Positions 1-9,434 of a stretch of DNA of 64,000 nt are shown here, in pieces (position 1 is the first letter of the stretch; every line of letters starts with the position of its first letter). The stretch is taken from the NCBI GenBank assembly GCA_963755985.1, contig CAVWLO010000003.1, positions 620,001 to 684,000 of the forward strand, given 5' to 3'. The notes under the pieces are model-generated. The model saw nothing but the letters and a program-made list of their open reading frames with translations, ran no database searches and was not told the origin of the DNA. Made by a program: the position numbers and the translations under genes. The stretch is from DASXMT01 sp963755985 (GTDB lineage: Bacteria; Actinomycetota; Acidimicrobiia; Acidimicrobiales; RAAP-2).

Positions 1-40
1 CACAGGGCGGCGAACGTGCCCTGATGGTCAGACCGGCGTC

Positions 41-1597
41 GTGCCAGACAAGGAGGCCAGGGTGTTCGTGCCTTTCAGCGCACGGGACTTTCTCGACCGG
101 GCCGTGACCGTGTACGGCCGGCGCACCGGAATCGTTGATGAGCCGGTGCAACCGGGGGCGCCCCTGGAAGGGCTCGACTATGCCCGCGTCGGTGAATTGG
201 CGCGTGCCCAGGCTGCCGGGCTCGACGGGCTGGGTATCGGCCAGGGCGAGCGGGTGGCCATCGTCTCCCACAACAGTGCGCGCCTCCTCACCTCGTTCTT
301 CGGAGTGTGCGGTTACGGCAGGGTGCTGGTGCCGATCAATTTTCGTCTCTCGCCTGATGAGGTCGCCTACATCGTGGAGCATTCCGGGGCCCGCATCGTG
401 CTCATCGACCCGGAGCTCGAGGCGGACCTGGCCGAAATGCCCTGCCACCACAGGATCACGCTGGGCACGCCCGGTGATGCCGAGATGTATCGGTTCGGGG
501 TCGAGCCGGAGCCCTGGGAGCCGGACGAAAATGCCACCGCCACCATCAACTACACCAGCGGCACCACGGCACGGCCGAAGGGCGTACAGCTCACCCACCG
601 CAACCTCTGGGTCAACGCCACGACCTTCGCGCTCCACTCGGGTGCGTCGGACCTCGACGTATACCTGCACACGCTGCCGATGTTCCATGCCAACGGTTGG
701 GGCATGCCCTTCGCCATGACCGGGGTGGGCGCCAAACACATCGTGCTCCGCAAGGTGGACGGCGTTGAGATCCTCACCCGGGTGGCCGAGCACGGGGTGA
801 CGGTGATGTGCGCCTCTCCCACGGTGGTCAACACGGTGCTGGCTGCAGCCAGGAGCTGGCCGGGCGAGATCCCCGGCCGGGGCCGCGTTCGCGTCATTGT
901 CGCCGGTGCGCCTCCCCCCTCGAAGACGATCGCCCGGGTCGAGTCCGAGCTGGGTTGGGAGTTCATGCAGATCTATGGGCTCACCGAGACCTCGCCGCTC
1001 CTCACGCTCAATCGAACGCGATCGGAGTGGGACGATCTGGACCCTGAGCTGCGGGCGACCCTGCTGATGCGAGCGGGCGCCCCGGCGCTCGGTGCCACCA
1101 TGAAGATCTCGGCCGACGGGGAGGTGCTGGCCCGCTCCAACGTCGTCATGGCCGGCTACTGGGACAACCCGGACGAGACCAAGCGGACGCTCGATGGCGG
1201 CTGGTTCCACACCGGCGACGGCGGCGCCATCGACGAGGAGGGTTATCTCACCATCAGCGACCGACGCAAGGATGTGATCATCACCGGAGGGGAGAACGTG
1301 TCCTCCATCGAAGTAGAAGACGCTCTGTTCAGTCATCCTTCGGTGGCCGAGGTCGCCGTGATCGGAGTGCCCGACGAGAAGTGGGGTGAGACGGTCAAAG
1401 CGCTGGTGGTCCTGGCCCCGGGCCGACCGGCCGATGAGACGGAGCTGATCAAGCACTGCAAGCAGCGCCTGGCCGGGTACAAGGCACCGACGTCGGTGGA
1501 ATTCCGGGCCGAGCTGGCCCGTACGGCCACCGGCAAACTGCAGAAGTTCAAGCTACGAGAGCCCTATTGGGCCGGCAACGAACGACAGGTCAACTAG
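41..1597 (+). CDS. Acyl-CoA synthetase (AMP-forming fatty acid-CoA ligase)
   Basis: Activates a carboxylic acid to its acyl-CoA through an acyl-adenylate, in the cytoplasm. The ATP/AMP P-loop YTSGTTARPKG lies at residues 171-181, the adenylate motif YGLTETSPL at about 312-320, and the hinge region HTGDGGAIDEEGYLTISDRRKD at about 390-411 (quoted in part). The C-terminal lysine of TATGKLQK, near residue 499, is the catalytic lysine of the family. The 518 residues match the usual family length. The start is GTG at 41; an in-frame GTG at 62 is an alternative. Substrate chain length cannot be read from sequence. The next gene downstream is a thioesterase-type protein, so the pair could handle the same acyl-CoA pool. 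The gene starts 40 bases from the window edge, so its upstream context is unseen. Confidence 0.9.
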   Translation: MPDKEARVFVPFSARDFLDRAVTVYGRRTGIVDEPVQPGAPLEGLDYARVGELARAQAAGLDGLGIGQGERVAIVSHNSARLLTSFFGVCGYGRVLVPINFRLSPDEVAYIVEHSGARIVLIDPELEADLAEMPCHHRITLGTPGDAEMYRFGVEPEPWEPDENATATINYTSGTTARPKGVQLTHRNLWVNATTFALHSGASDLDVYLHTLPMFHANGWGMPFAMTGVGAKHIVLRKVDGVEILTRVAEHGVTVMCASPTVVNTVLAAARSWPGEIPGRGRVRVIVAGAPPPSKTIARVESELGWEFMQIYGLTETSPLLTLNRTRSEWDDLDPELRATLLMRAGAPALGATMKISADGEVLARSNVVMAGYWDNPDETKRTLDGGWFHTGDGGAIDEEGYLTISDRRKDVIITGGENVSSIEVEDALFSHPSVAEVAVIGVPDEKWGETVKALVVLAPGRPADETELIKHCKQRLAGYKAPTSVEFRAELARTATGKLQKFKLREPYWAGNERQVN

Positions 1598-1724
1598 TCC
1601 CCGGGAGAATCACGGACATGCCGTCAGTCGTCGCAGCCAACCCGGCTTCCACCCAGCGCGCCGCCTCTACCCAGGGTGGCCGGCCCCGGCCGGGCCCGTC
1701 GCCCGGGCTCGGCCCCCTGTCTCG

Positions 1725-2582
1725 ATGAGCCCGGAGTTCTCCGGCCGTGCCGGCGCCGGGTTCCGTAGGGCAACCGCGGTCGAGCCGTCGGGGGCTCCGG
1801 TCTCGGTGGCCGATCAGGCTGCGGGGGCGACCAGTCAGTGGTCGGGGGCCATTGCCGAGGGTTGGGACATCGCCGGCAAGGCCAACGGCGGGTATCTGCT
1901 CGCCATGGCGGCACGAGCGATGAGCGAGGCGCTCGGACGACCGGATCCAGTCACCGTGACCGGCCACTACCTGGCGCCAGGCAAACCGGGACCCGTTTCC
2001 GTTGCCGTGGAGATCACCAAGCAGGGTCGAACCTTCGGGACGGCCACGGCAACGTTGTCCGATGAGGACCGTCCCCTGCTCAGGGTGCTCGGCACCTTCG
2101 GCGCGCTGGCTGACCAGGACGGTCCGCAACTGGTTGACCTGGAGCCCCCACCGATGCCCTCGCCCGAGCAGTGCATGCCGGTGGAGCCCACCGACACGTT
2201 TCCTCCGCCGTTCACGGGAAGAGTCGAGCTCCGACTCCATCCCGACGATGCGACCTTTCTCCGGGGCAACCCGTCGGGTCACACCCGTATGCGAGGCTGG
2301 TTCCGCCTGCGTCACGGGGAGGTCGCCGACACCATCGCCCTGCTCTGTGCCGCCGATGCCTTCCCCCCGACCGTCTTCAACGCCGACCTGCCGGTGGCCT
2401 GGACGCCGACCATCGAGCTGACGACCCATGTGCGCTACCGCCCGGAGCCGAACTGGCTTCGCTGCCGCTTTGCCACCCACTTCGTCTCCGGAGGATTCCT
2501 CGAGGAGGACGGCGAGATCTGGGACGATACGGGCCGGCTCGTAGCTCAGTCCCGCCAGCTGGCCCTGGTTCCGCGTAGCTGA
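1725..2582 (+). CDS. Thioesterase family protein (TesB-like acyl-CoA thioesterase fold)
   Basis: The 285-residue protein has the two-hotdog layout of the acyl-CoA thioesterase II/TesB-like family. The N-terminal half contains the NGGYLLAMAARAM stretch (about residues 54-66) typical of these proteins. The second half ends in a hotdog-like strand region. The expected role is hydrolysis of acyl-CoA in the cytoplasm; some members of the family may only bind acyl-CoA. It follows the acyl-CoA ligase by 127 bases on the same strand. The first 25 or so residues are low-complexity and poorly conserved in type, so the GTG at about 1806 is a credible alternative start. Exact substrate unknown. Confidence 0.7.
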   Translation: MSPEFSGRAGAGFRRATAVEPSGAPVSVADQAAGATSQWSGAIAEGWDIAGKANGGYLLAMAARAMSEALGRPDPVTVTGHYLAPGKPGPVSVAVEITKQGRTFGTATATLSDEDRPLLRVLGTFGALADQDGPQLVDLEPPPMPSPEQCMPVEPTDTFPPPFTGRVELRLHPDDATFLRGNPSGHTRMRGWFRLRHGEVADTIALLCAADAFPPTVFNADLPVAWTPTIELTTHVRYRPEPNWLRCRFATHFVSGGFLEEDGEIWDDTGRLVAQSRQLALVPRS

Positions 2583-2743
2583 CCGGTTCAGCCGGTGCCG
2601 GTTGGCGCGCATGCCACTGGCCCCGATCCGGCTTCGTGCGGCACACGCGGGCTCACGACGAGACGGGCGCTCTCCGGTTCGGTCCGCCACCGACTACCGT
2701 CTGCCCGACGAGCAGCCTGACTCGTCGGAAAGGACGATCCTTG

Positions 2744-3319
2744 ATGTCTCGCATTCGCAACTGGACCCTCGTCGTGCTGGCGGCCTCGGCCCTCGGGCTG
2801 ACGGCCTGCAGCAGCTCGCCCAGTGCCACCTCGGCCAGCACCACGACTGCTCCGACCGCGACGACCACGCCGCCCACTTCGACCTCGGGAACCGGTGCTG
2901 CCTCCACGATCGCCACCATCCCGGTGCCGGACCGCTCGCCGGCCGGCACGACGGGAGCGGCGCCCACTGTTGTCGTACCCTCGCACAGTCCTCCCAGCCA
3001 GCTCGAGACAGCCGATCTCATCGTCGGGACAGGACCGACAGCCCAGGCCGGTGACAAGGTCACCGTCCAATACGTCCTGGCCACGTACTCCTCGCACAAG
3101 GTGGTCCAGTCCTCGTGGACCAGCCAGCCGTTCCAGTTCACGCTGGGGGCGAGTCAGGTGATCCCGGGATGGGACAAGGCCGTGGTGGGCATGCAGGTCG
3201 GTGGCCGCCGCGAGCTCATCATCCCCCCGAATCTGGGGTACGGCAATCAGTCGCCCGGGCCCGGCATCTCAGCCAACGACACGCTGGTGTTCGTTGTCGA
3301 CCTCCTCAAGATCGGGTGA
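2744..3319 (+). CDS. FKBP-type peptidyl-prolyl isomerase, lipoprotein
   Basis: The first 22 residues form a lipoprotein signal ending in the lipobox LTACSS, so the mature protein is probably lipid-anchored outside the membrane. A Ser/Thr/Pro-rich linker follows, then a single FKBP domain of about 110 residues with the family landmarks GDKVTVQYV, VIPGWDKAVVGMQVGGRRELIIPP and LGYG. The role is proline cis-trans isomerisation during folding of exported proteins. I chose the ATG at 2744 because GGAAAGGA lies just upstream and the signal peptide begins there; the frame is open further upstream without sense. Its end overlaps the convergent FUSC gene by 14 bases. Confidence 0.9.
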   Translation: MSRIRNWTLVVLAASALGLTACSSSPSATSASTTTAPTATTTPPTSTSGTGAASTIATIPVPDRSPAGTTGAAPTVVVPSHSPPSQLETADLIVGTGPTAQAGDKVTVQYVLATYSSHKVVQSSWTSQPFQFTLGASQVIPGWDKAVVGMQVGGRRELIIPPNLGYGNQSPGPGISANDTLVFVVDLLKIG

Positions 3320-5645
3320 CATCCGACTGAGCCTGGCTCCACGGTCGGCGAACGAGCATGGTCGGTCGCAACAACTCTGCACCGGCGACCGCCCTGGCCG
3401 GAGCCACGATTGCTGCCTGTAGGTAACGGATCGCGTCAATGTGGTCTGCGGTCCAGATCATCTTGACGGCCGTGGCCGTGCCCCGTCCGTCATCTCCGGT
3501 GAGGTCGCGGCGTACCGCCTCGATCAGGTGGTCGCCGGCGGCGTCGTCGTGGTCGAGCTGGTCTCCGACCCGGCCGACCCCGGCGATCGCTTGCGCCGTC
3601 TGCTCGTACCACTGGAGGACCTGCGCGCCAGAGGCGAGGATCTCGTTCCGTGCCGCGGTCCGATCCCCGGCCATCGATCCACGGTCCCGGTTCCAGAGAT
3701 CGAGGACGGCGTCGGCGGTGAGCCGAAGGACGGCAACCCCGGTGAGGAGCGCGATCACTTCCGCCATGGGGACGTGCTTGGCGCCACGCTCGGAGAGGAA
3801 CTCCCGAAAGGCATCGTCGAGCCGGCTTGCCGCGCCGGCAGACCGGCGGCGCTCGTCCTCCGGTGTCGCCGACGCCGGCACCTGCGCATCACATCGGGTC
3901 ACTCCGTACTCGATGGCCCGCCGGAGGTAGTGCGCGGCGTTGGACAGGGCTTCGGCCAACACGTCTCGCAGCGCCGAAGCTGCTCCCCGGGGCCAGAACA
4001 GTGCACCGACCGCGACGCTGACGCCAACACCGATGGCGACATCCTCGATGCGGACCAGGCCGACCTGCCAGCCAGCCGGTTCGACGATGTTGTACAAGAT
4101 GAGCAGGGTCATGGTGAAGCCGGCCTGACCTGCTGCGAACGAGATTGCGGCCGGGGCAAGGCCGGCGAAGAGAACGGCCACCGGGAGCAACAGCCAGTAC
4201 GCCGTGGTGTTCGTGCCCAGTAGGACTACGAGGCCACCGCCGATGACGAACCCGACGACGGTGCCGAGCAGTGCCCGCCCCGCGTTCTGGCCGGTGTTCA
4301 AGGCGCTCGAGCGCAGCACGGCCAGCGTGCCGAGCACGACCCAGAACCCGTGTTGCACGCCCGTCAACTGGGCGACGAGGACGGCCAGGCTGAGGGCGAT
4401 CGCGCCGCGAAGGCTGTTGTGCAGCCACACCGAGTGACGCTCCAGATGGGCGCGGGCCCGATCCCTGGCTGCCGACAGGGCCGAGCTAGCCCCTTCGGGT
4501 CGATGGCCCAGCAGCTGCTCCCACCACGTGCGCTGCCTCGCCGCCACCGTATGCTCGATGTTCACCGCGACGGCCGACACGGCGAAACTCATCTCCTGGG
4601 CCCGGAAGCTCGGTTCGAGGGAGCTCACGAACTCGGCCATGGTCCCGTCGCCCCGGTCGGGCGAGTGGGTCTCTGACCGTGTGACCGGGAGCGCGGAGAT
4701 CACCGTTCGTTCCATCTCCTCCCTCGCGTGGCGCAACCGCGCCTCGGCGGGCTGGAGCACGCTCGGGTCGCCAGCCGCGGCATCGAGGAGCACCGCGCCT
4801 TGCTGGAGGAGGTCGGCGGCGGCCAGTTTGACCGCGCAGACGACCGCAGCGGTCGGCCCGACTTCCGTGTCGGCGGCCGTCCGCTCGAGGATGCTGTTCA
4901 GCCAGAGCACCTGGTCGACCACTCCCACCAGGGCGCGCGCCGCCGCGCCGAGTCCCGTGGGCCGGTACGGCGCGGTGTAGAACGATGTGCGCAGTGCCGC
5001 CACCGAGGCGGTCGACTCCGCGACCGACGCGTCCCGGCCCCGGAGGTGTGCAGCCTCGAGCCCGCCATTGATGCAATCGACTTCAGACCGGAGTCGCTGG
5101 GCCAGCCGTGTGCAGGCCTGGGCGGTCGACAGCCGCAGGGGCTCACGGGACGGGGCCGGCCAGAGCACGCGGATGGCGATCAGGGACACGGCACCGGCCA
5201 GGAGCCAGCCGGCCAGGCGCGCCGGGATCGAGCTTGCCGGGCCCGGCAAGCTCACCGGCAGCACGAACGCGACCAACAGGGACGTCGTCGCGCCGGCCAA
5301 GACGGAGCTGACGACGCCCTGGAAGAGCACGACGAAGGCGACCACCACCGTGACCGCTGTCGCCAGCCAGGTGGTACGGGAGACCAGAGTGCCCAGACAG
5401 ATCAGTACCGCCCCGGCGAGCGCCAGCGAGGCCTGGGCCGCCACTCGCTCGCCCATCGAGCCGCCGAAGTCGACGAACAAGAGCATGGCCAACGCGCCGA
5501 AAGCGGAGAAGATAGCCACGGTCGGGTTCCCGATGACCTTCTCGGCGACGGCGAACACGCCGGGCATGACGATCGCCGCCCGCCCGGCGCGGCGGAGGGC
5601 GGAGAACCCGGCGTCACGGGCCCGGAGCTGATCGAGGACGTTCAT
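3306..5645 (-). CDS. FUSC family membrane protein (putative aromatic acid exporter type)
   Basis: A 779-residue protein with two hydrophobic bundles, at about residues 20-165 and 400-570, separated by soluble regions. This is the duplicated FUSC arrangement seen in aromatic-acid and fusaric-acid resistance exporters. The second bundle contains long helices such as HGFWVVLGTLAVLRSSALNTG, shortened here to its type feature, an FUSC consensus around GFWVVLGTL. It probably acts in the cytoplasmic membrane; the substrate is unknown. The ATG at 5645 is chosen because the open frame upstream is Arg-rich and not membrane-like. No membrane fusion partner is adjacent. It is convergent with the FKBP gene. 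Confidence 0.75.
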   Translation of the reverse strand: MNVLDQLRARDAGFSALRRAGRAAIVMPGVFAVAEKVIGNPTVAIFSAFGALAMLLFVDFGGSMGERVAAQASLALAGAVLICLGTLVSRTTWLATAVTVVVAFVVLFQGVVSSVLAGATTSLLVAFVLPVSLPGPASSIPARLAGWLLAGAVSLIAIRVLWPAPSREPLRLSTAQACTRLAQRLRSEVDCINGGLEAAHLRGRDASVAESTASVAALRTSFYTAPYRPTGLGAAARALVGVVDQVLWLNSILERTAADTEVGPTAAVVCAVKLAAADLLQQGAVLLDAAAGDPSVLQPAEARLRHAREEMERTVISALPVTRSETHSPDRGDGTMAEFVSSLEPSFRAQEMSFAVSAVAVNIEHTVAARQRTWWEQLLGHRPEGASSALSAARDRARAHLERHSVWLHNSLRGAIALSLAVLVAQLTGVQHGFWVVLGTLAVLRSSALNTGQNAGRALLGTVVGFVIGGGLVVLLGTNTTAYWLLLPVAVLFAGLAPAAISFAAGQAGFTMTLLILYNIVEPAGWQVGLVRIEDVAIGVGVSVAVGALFWPRGAASALRDVLAEALSNAAHYLRRAIEYGVTRCDAQVPASATPEDERRRSAGAASRLDDAFREFLSERGAKHVPMAEVIALLTGVAVLRLTADAVLDLWNRDRGSMAGDRTAARNEILASGAQVLQWYEQTAQAIAGVGRVGDQLDHDDAAGDHLIEAVRRDLTGDDGRGTATAVKMIWTADHIDAIRYLQAAIVAPARAVAGAELLRPTMLVRRPWSQAQSDVTRS

Positions 5646-5802
5646 GGCCGAGACCCCTACGCCGCCGGGGGGCCTGCCCCGCCTGCACGGGTACCAGCTC
5701 GGCCCGACGTGTCCCGTACGAACCCCTCGGCCTGTGCCGGCATAATGCGAGCGTACCCACAATCGCCGTCCTCGATCCCTGTCTGAGTGCGATCCGGTCG
5801 CC

Positions 5803-6660
5803 CTAGGGAATCCGGCCGGAGATCGCCGTATCGACCGTCTCGTCGTCGAACCGCAGGCGGGCAATCTTCTCGAGCGATGGTGCCCTGCGGAGCTCGTTCC
5901 CTCCTTCGATGGCCAGGCTCTGCCCCGTGATCCATGCCGACTCGGGGCCGGCCATGAAGCGCACCCCGGCGGCGATGTCCTCAGGTGTGCCCGTCCGTCC
6001 CAGAGGCTTCTGGCTCTTGAACTCCTCGATGATCTCGGGGTCGGAGAACAACGCCGAGACGTTGTTGCTGGCCGTCTTGGTCAGCCCGGGGCGGACGGCG
6101 TTGACCCGGATGCCGTGGTGGCCGAACTCGTCGGCCGCGACCCGTACCAACGCGTCGAGGCCAGCCTTTCCCGCGCAGTAACCGGCCATGAATGGCCAGG
6201 ACATCGTGGCCGCGTCCGAGGAGATGCACACAATCGAACCGCCACTGCTTGCGACCATCGGGGGTACGGCGTACTTGATGGCGAGGAATGCGCCCACGAT
6301 GTTGCGACGGAGCTCTTCCAACAGTTGGTGCTCGTCAAGCATCAGAAACGGCGCGATCGTGCCGCCGCCCACGGTGGCCACGCAGATGTGCAACCCTCCG
6401 AGCACGGAGGAGGCCAGGGCGACTGCTCCCTCGACCGCCTCGGCCTCCATGGCGTCGCCGACGAACCAGTTCAGCTCGACGCCGTCACCGATCGACGCCC
6501 GAAGTTCGGCCACGGTGGCCTCGAGCGTGGCCTGGGTCCTACCCATGAGGGTCACGGCGGCACCGTCTCGGGCCAGGGCCCGGGCGCAGGCACTCCCAAT
6601 CCCGCCAGCACCGCCCGTGACAAGGGCGGCCTTGCCTGCAAGTGGGAGCCCTGTGGTCAT
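5803..6660 (-). CDS. SDR family NAD(P)-dependent oxidoreductase
   Basis: Classical short-chain dehydrogenase of 285 residues. The cofactor motif TGGAGGIG is near residue 15, the substrate-site serine region reads CISSD, and the catalytic YCAGK supplies Tyr and Lys around residues 160-165. The sequence VRPGLTKT follows, as in acyl or 2,4-dienoyl-CoA reductase-like SDRs. The ATG at 6660 starts directly at the conserved N-terminus. It sits head-to-tail with the luciferase-like gene upstream on the same strand, 65 bases apart, and the two may be cotranscribed. The oxidised substrate is not predictable. Confidence 0.88.
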   Translation of the reverse strand: MTTGLPLAGKAALVTGGAGGIGSACARALARDGAAVTLMGRTQATLEATVAELRASIGDGVELNWFVGDAMEAEAVEGAVALASSVLGGLHICVATVGGGTIAPFLMLDEHQLLEELRRNIVGAFLAIKYAVPPMVASSGGSIVCISSDAATMSWPFMAGYCAGKAGLDALVRVAADEFGHHGIRVNAVRPGLTKTASNNVSALFSDPEIIEEFKSQKPLGRTGTPEDIAAGVRFMAGPESAWITGQSLAIEGGNELRRAPSLEKIARLRFDDETVDTAISGRIP

Positions 6661-6725
6661 GCTTGCCCTCCTTGTTGGTGGCGGCACCGCCGGGGTCGGC
6701 CGACCGTCCCGGGATCGGCGTGCGG

Positions 6726-7583
6726 TCAGTTGGACTCGAGCTGGTAGGGGCCAACCAGTCGGGCCAGGCGCTCGAGCTGTGCGGCCACCGTGCCCTCGTC
6801 GCCCGGATCGACGCGGAACGTTACCCGGATCAGGCCCATCTGCAGGTATTGCTCGATGGCCTCGGCCGTCGGGCTGCCCTGTTGCAACATCACCGGTATC
6901 GGTGACTTGCCCTGTTCGGCGGCCATCGTCTGCAGCTCGTCGATCCGCAGTTTCAAGTCCTGGCCGTCGAGGTGGCGACCACTGGCCATCCAGCCGTCGC
7001 CGAACCGCAGGACACGCGCAGCCGTCGTCGGCCCACTCCCGCCGACCAGCACCGGTGGGTGAGGATCCTGCACCGGCTTGGGCCACTGTTTCATGGCACT
7101 GATCCGCACGCACCGGCCCTCGTAGCTGGCAACCTCGTTGGTCCAGATCACTTTCATGGCCTCGACCCGCTCGCGGAAGATCGTCCATCGGAACTGTGGG
7201 TCGGACCCGTGGTTGGCCAGCTCCTCGAGATTCCAGCCGGCACCGACGCCGAGCACGACCCGGCCCTCGGAGAGGTGGTCGAGGGTCGACACCCGCTTGG
7301 CCAGGATGATCGGGTCATGATCGGGAATCACCAGCGTGCTGGTGCCCAACCGGATCCGGGAGGTCACCGCGGCGACCGCGGCCAGGGACTCGAGCGGGTC
7401 GTGGAACCGGTAGAAGTCCTCCGGCAGCTCGCCACCGCTCGGGTACTGGCTGGATCGATCGACGGGGACGTGGCTGTGCTCGGGCAGGAAGAGCGACTCG
7501 AATCCCATGTCCTCGACCAGCGCCCCGAGCCGGATCGGACTGAGGGCCCGATCCGTCGGAAACATCGTCACCCCGAAGTGCAT
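6726..7583 (-). CDS. LLM class F420-dependent oxidoreductase
   Basis: The 285-residue protein is a luciferase-like monooxygenase-fold TIM barrel. Landmarks are ALVEDMGFESLFLPEHSH near the N-terminus, RIRLGTSTLVIP, VVLGVGAGWNLEE and VLVGGSGPTTAARV. This subgroup (TIGR03619-like) in Actinobacteria usually takes coenzyme F420 as hydride carrier. The start ATG at 7583 sits at the conserved MHFGVTMFPTD beginning. It lies just upstream of the SDR on the same strand. The substrate is unknown. F420 use is inferred from the family, not seen directly. Confidence 0.85.
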   Translation of the reverse strand: MHFGVTMFPTDRALSPIRLGALVEDMGFESLFLPEHSHVPVDRSSQYPSGGELPEDFYRFHDPLESLAAVAAVTSRIRLGTSTLVIPDHDPIILAKRVSTLDHLSEGRVVLGVGAGWNLEELANHGSDPQFRWTIFRERVEAMKVIWTNEVASYEGRCVRISAMKQWPKPVQDPHPPVLVGGSGPTTAARVLRFGDGWMASGRHLDGQDLKLRIDELQTMAAEQGKSPIPVMLQQGSPTAEAIEQYLQMGLIRVTFRVDPGDEGTVAAQLERLARLVGPYQLESN

Positions 7584-7823
7584 GGCTCTCCTGTCTCGGC
7601 GACGGCCGACGCGTCAACCCTCGGTCGGTGTCGACGGCCTTGAGCCGGCGGGCCGACGTTTCCTCCATCCTGGCACGACCCCTGGGGCCACGAGTCTGGC
7701 CGTAGCAGAGTCGATGTGAACGGCTGACCCGGGCCACCAGCTCGACGGGTTCCGGTGCCGGCCGTCGTCTCTCGGAGGGCCGACGCAAACCTTCCCCCTC
7801 GAATGACTCGTGCCCTCAGGGAC

Positions 7824-8675
7824 CTACCACAGCTCGTCGATGTACTGGTCGGTACCGAACACGGTCGGGATGAACGGCATGGCCATGACCGCCCGGCCGA
7901 CGCCCGAGCGCTCGAGAGCCGAGACGAGCTGGCGTTGGTGCTCCCACGAGCCCAGCGGGTCGCCGTCGACGAAGTAGAGCTGCAGGCGTCGATCGGCGGC
8001 ACTGGGGTCGCCGGGAATCGGTACCGGGACGTCGTCTGCCACTCCGCCGGCGTGGAGCGACCACGACGACACGCTCGCCACCGACGACCCCGGCAGCCAC
8101 TCGGGCAGGGTCTCGTCGAACCATCGGTCCACTGCCTGGTGGTCGGAGCCATTGGTGGGCTCGACGAACTGGGCGATCAGACCGCCGAAGCGGCGGTCGA
8201 GGGCCAGCTCGAGGGGCACCGGGTCGGGATCCCGATAGCTCCGCCAGTCGTAGTCGTACATTGCCGTGTTGTAGTGGGTCCGGTGGGCGAACCCGCGGTC
8301 GGCCTCGTACAGTCTCCGCACCTGGTCCCCGGCCCACGGCAGCCACTCATCGAAGGCCCCGCCGAGGATGTAGTACACGCAGGCGTACGATCCGTCGCCC
8401 GGCTCGAACGGCCAACTCTTCTCATCGGCCAGACGAGCGTCCTTGTGCCGGCGGGTGGCCACCCAGCGACTTCCGGCGAAGTTGGCGGCGCCGATCATGC
8501 AGCCGGCGAAGTAGTGATCCCGCTCGTACCACCGGTTGTAGGAGAACTCGTAGCCCTGGTGGGGATCGGTGAAAACCCACAGGATGTTCCCGACGGTGAT
8601 GGGCTCGTCGATCTGACGGACCAGCCGCCCGGGTTCGTAGGTAAGGCGGTCGGCGTAGCGATCTTCAGGGGGCAC
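7824..8675 (-). CDS. Conserved hypothetical protein, possible dimeric alpha-beta-barrel type
   Basis: I do not recognise a named family with certainty. The protein (283 residues from the chosen start) opens with a segment containing NILWVFTDPHQGYEF and NRWYERDHYFAGCM. Its C-terminal part has FVDGDPLGSWEHQRQLVSAL and MPFIPTVFGTDQYIDELW. The W-Y-x-x-H-type pattern recalls EthD-like dimeric alpha-beta barrels that bind small aromatic or acyl compounds. The GTG at 8675 is preferred because GAGGAGGAG lies just upstream; the open frame runs on to 8867. The neighbours are the redox enzymes on the same strand. Confidence 0.5.
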   Translation of the reverse strand: MPPEDRYADRLTYEPGRLVRQIDEPITVGNILWVFTDPHQGYEFSYNRWYERDHYFAGCMIGAANFAGSRWVATRRHKDARLADEKSWPFEPGDGSYACVYYILGGAFDEWLPWAGDQVRRLYEADRGFAHRTHYNTAMYDYDWRSYRDPDPVPLELALDRRFGGLIAQFVEPTNGSDHQAVDRWFDETLPEWLPGSSVASVSSWSLHAGGVADDVPVPIPGDPSAADRRLQLYFVDGDPLGSWEHQRQLVSALERSGVGRAVMAMPFIPTVFGTDQYIDELW

Positions 8676-9006
8676 AGGCTCCTCCTCGGTCAAGGAATGA
8701 CGGGTTGATCGAACCTCGAAGACCAGGGTATGCCTCCGTAGATTCGGCTCTTGTATGGGCACACGAGCGCCGGAGTCGATCTCTCTGAGCGGTCTCATGA
8801 TTTGGCCTCGGAACCCGAATGGGAACAGAAGCGGGACCGGACAGTAATCCCCCGTCGCACCGGGCAACGAGTGGCCATTCAGTTCTCGATCATCTATGGC
8901 CGGACTTCGGACCGCACATCACTGGAAAGTGATGGCGGTTCACATGGCATCGGGGGATACTGGTTGGGACGGCAACAAGACGCCAATTCTCAAAGGAAGT
9001 GCCACG

Positions 9007-9402
9007 ATGACGTTTCCACCATTGGCCCACGTCGCACTGACCGTTCGAGACCTCGGAATCAGCGTCCCCTGGTACGAGGCCTTGTTCGATGCCAAGCCCG
9101 TGATCGACGAGGACACCGACCCTGATTTTCACCACACCGTCTTTCTGATCGGCAATGGCACGCTGATCGGATTGCACCGGCACCAGACTCCGGCGCCGCA
9201 GGATCGGTTCAGCGAATTCCACGTCGGGCTCGACCACATCGCATTCGGTTGTGCCGACCGCGCCGAGCTTGAGACTTGGGCGGACCGACTCGATGAGCTG
9301 GGCATCGAGCACGGCGGCATCAAAGACGCGAGCTACGGGTCAGGCGTGAGCTTCCGAGACCCAGACGGAATTGCCCTCGAGGTCTTCGCCCCGCCCAGCT
9401 GA
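9007..9402 (+). CDS. VOC family protein (glyoxalase/dioxygenase fold)
   Basis: A 131-residue single-chain VOC protein with two beta-alpha-beta-beta-beta modules. The first begins LAHVALTVRDLGISVPWYEALF. The second contains LDHIAFGCADRAELETWADRL and ends SFRDPDGIALEVFAPP, the usual metal-ligand glutamate context. The likely ligands are the histidine of HVALTV, a second histidine in LDHIAF and the glutamate of LEVF. The function is a metal-dependent lyase, isomerase or binding protein; it cannot be narrowed. The ATG at 9007 follows AAAGGAAG. Confidence 0.82.
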   Translation: MTFPPLAHVALTVRDLGISVPWYEALFDAKPVIDEDTDPDFHHTVFLIGNGTLIGLHRHQTPAPQDRFSEFHVGLDHIAFGCADRAELETWADRLDELGIEHGGIKDASYGSGVSFRDPDGIALEVFAPPS

Positions 9403-9434
9403 GCTGAGAGCCGAGCAGGGCCATGACGCACCTC

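Noticed and set aside
1590..2690. Long minus-strand frame opposite the thioesterase gene (366 codons)
   Set aside because: Arg/Gly-rich shadow of a high-GC gene. The plus-strand frame has family motifs and this one has none.
4728..5786. Long plus-strand frame opposite the FUSC gene
   Set aside because: Low-complexity Arg/Gly/Asp composition and no start signal. The minus-strand frame encodes consistent membrane helices.
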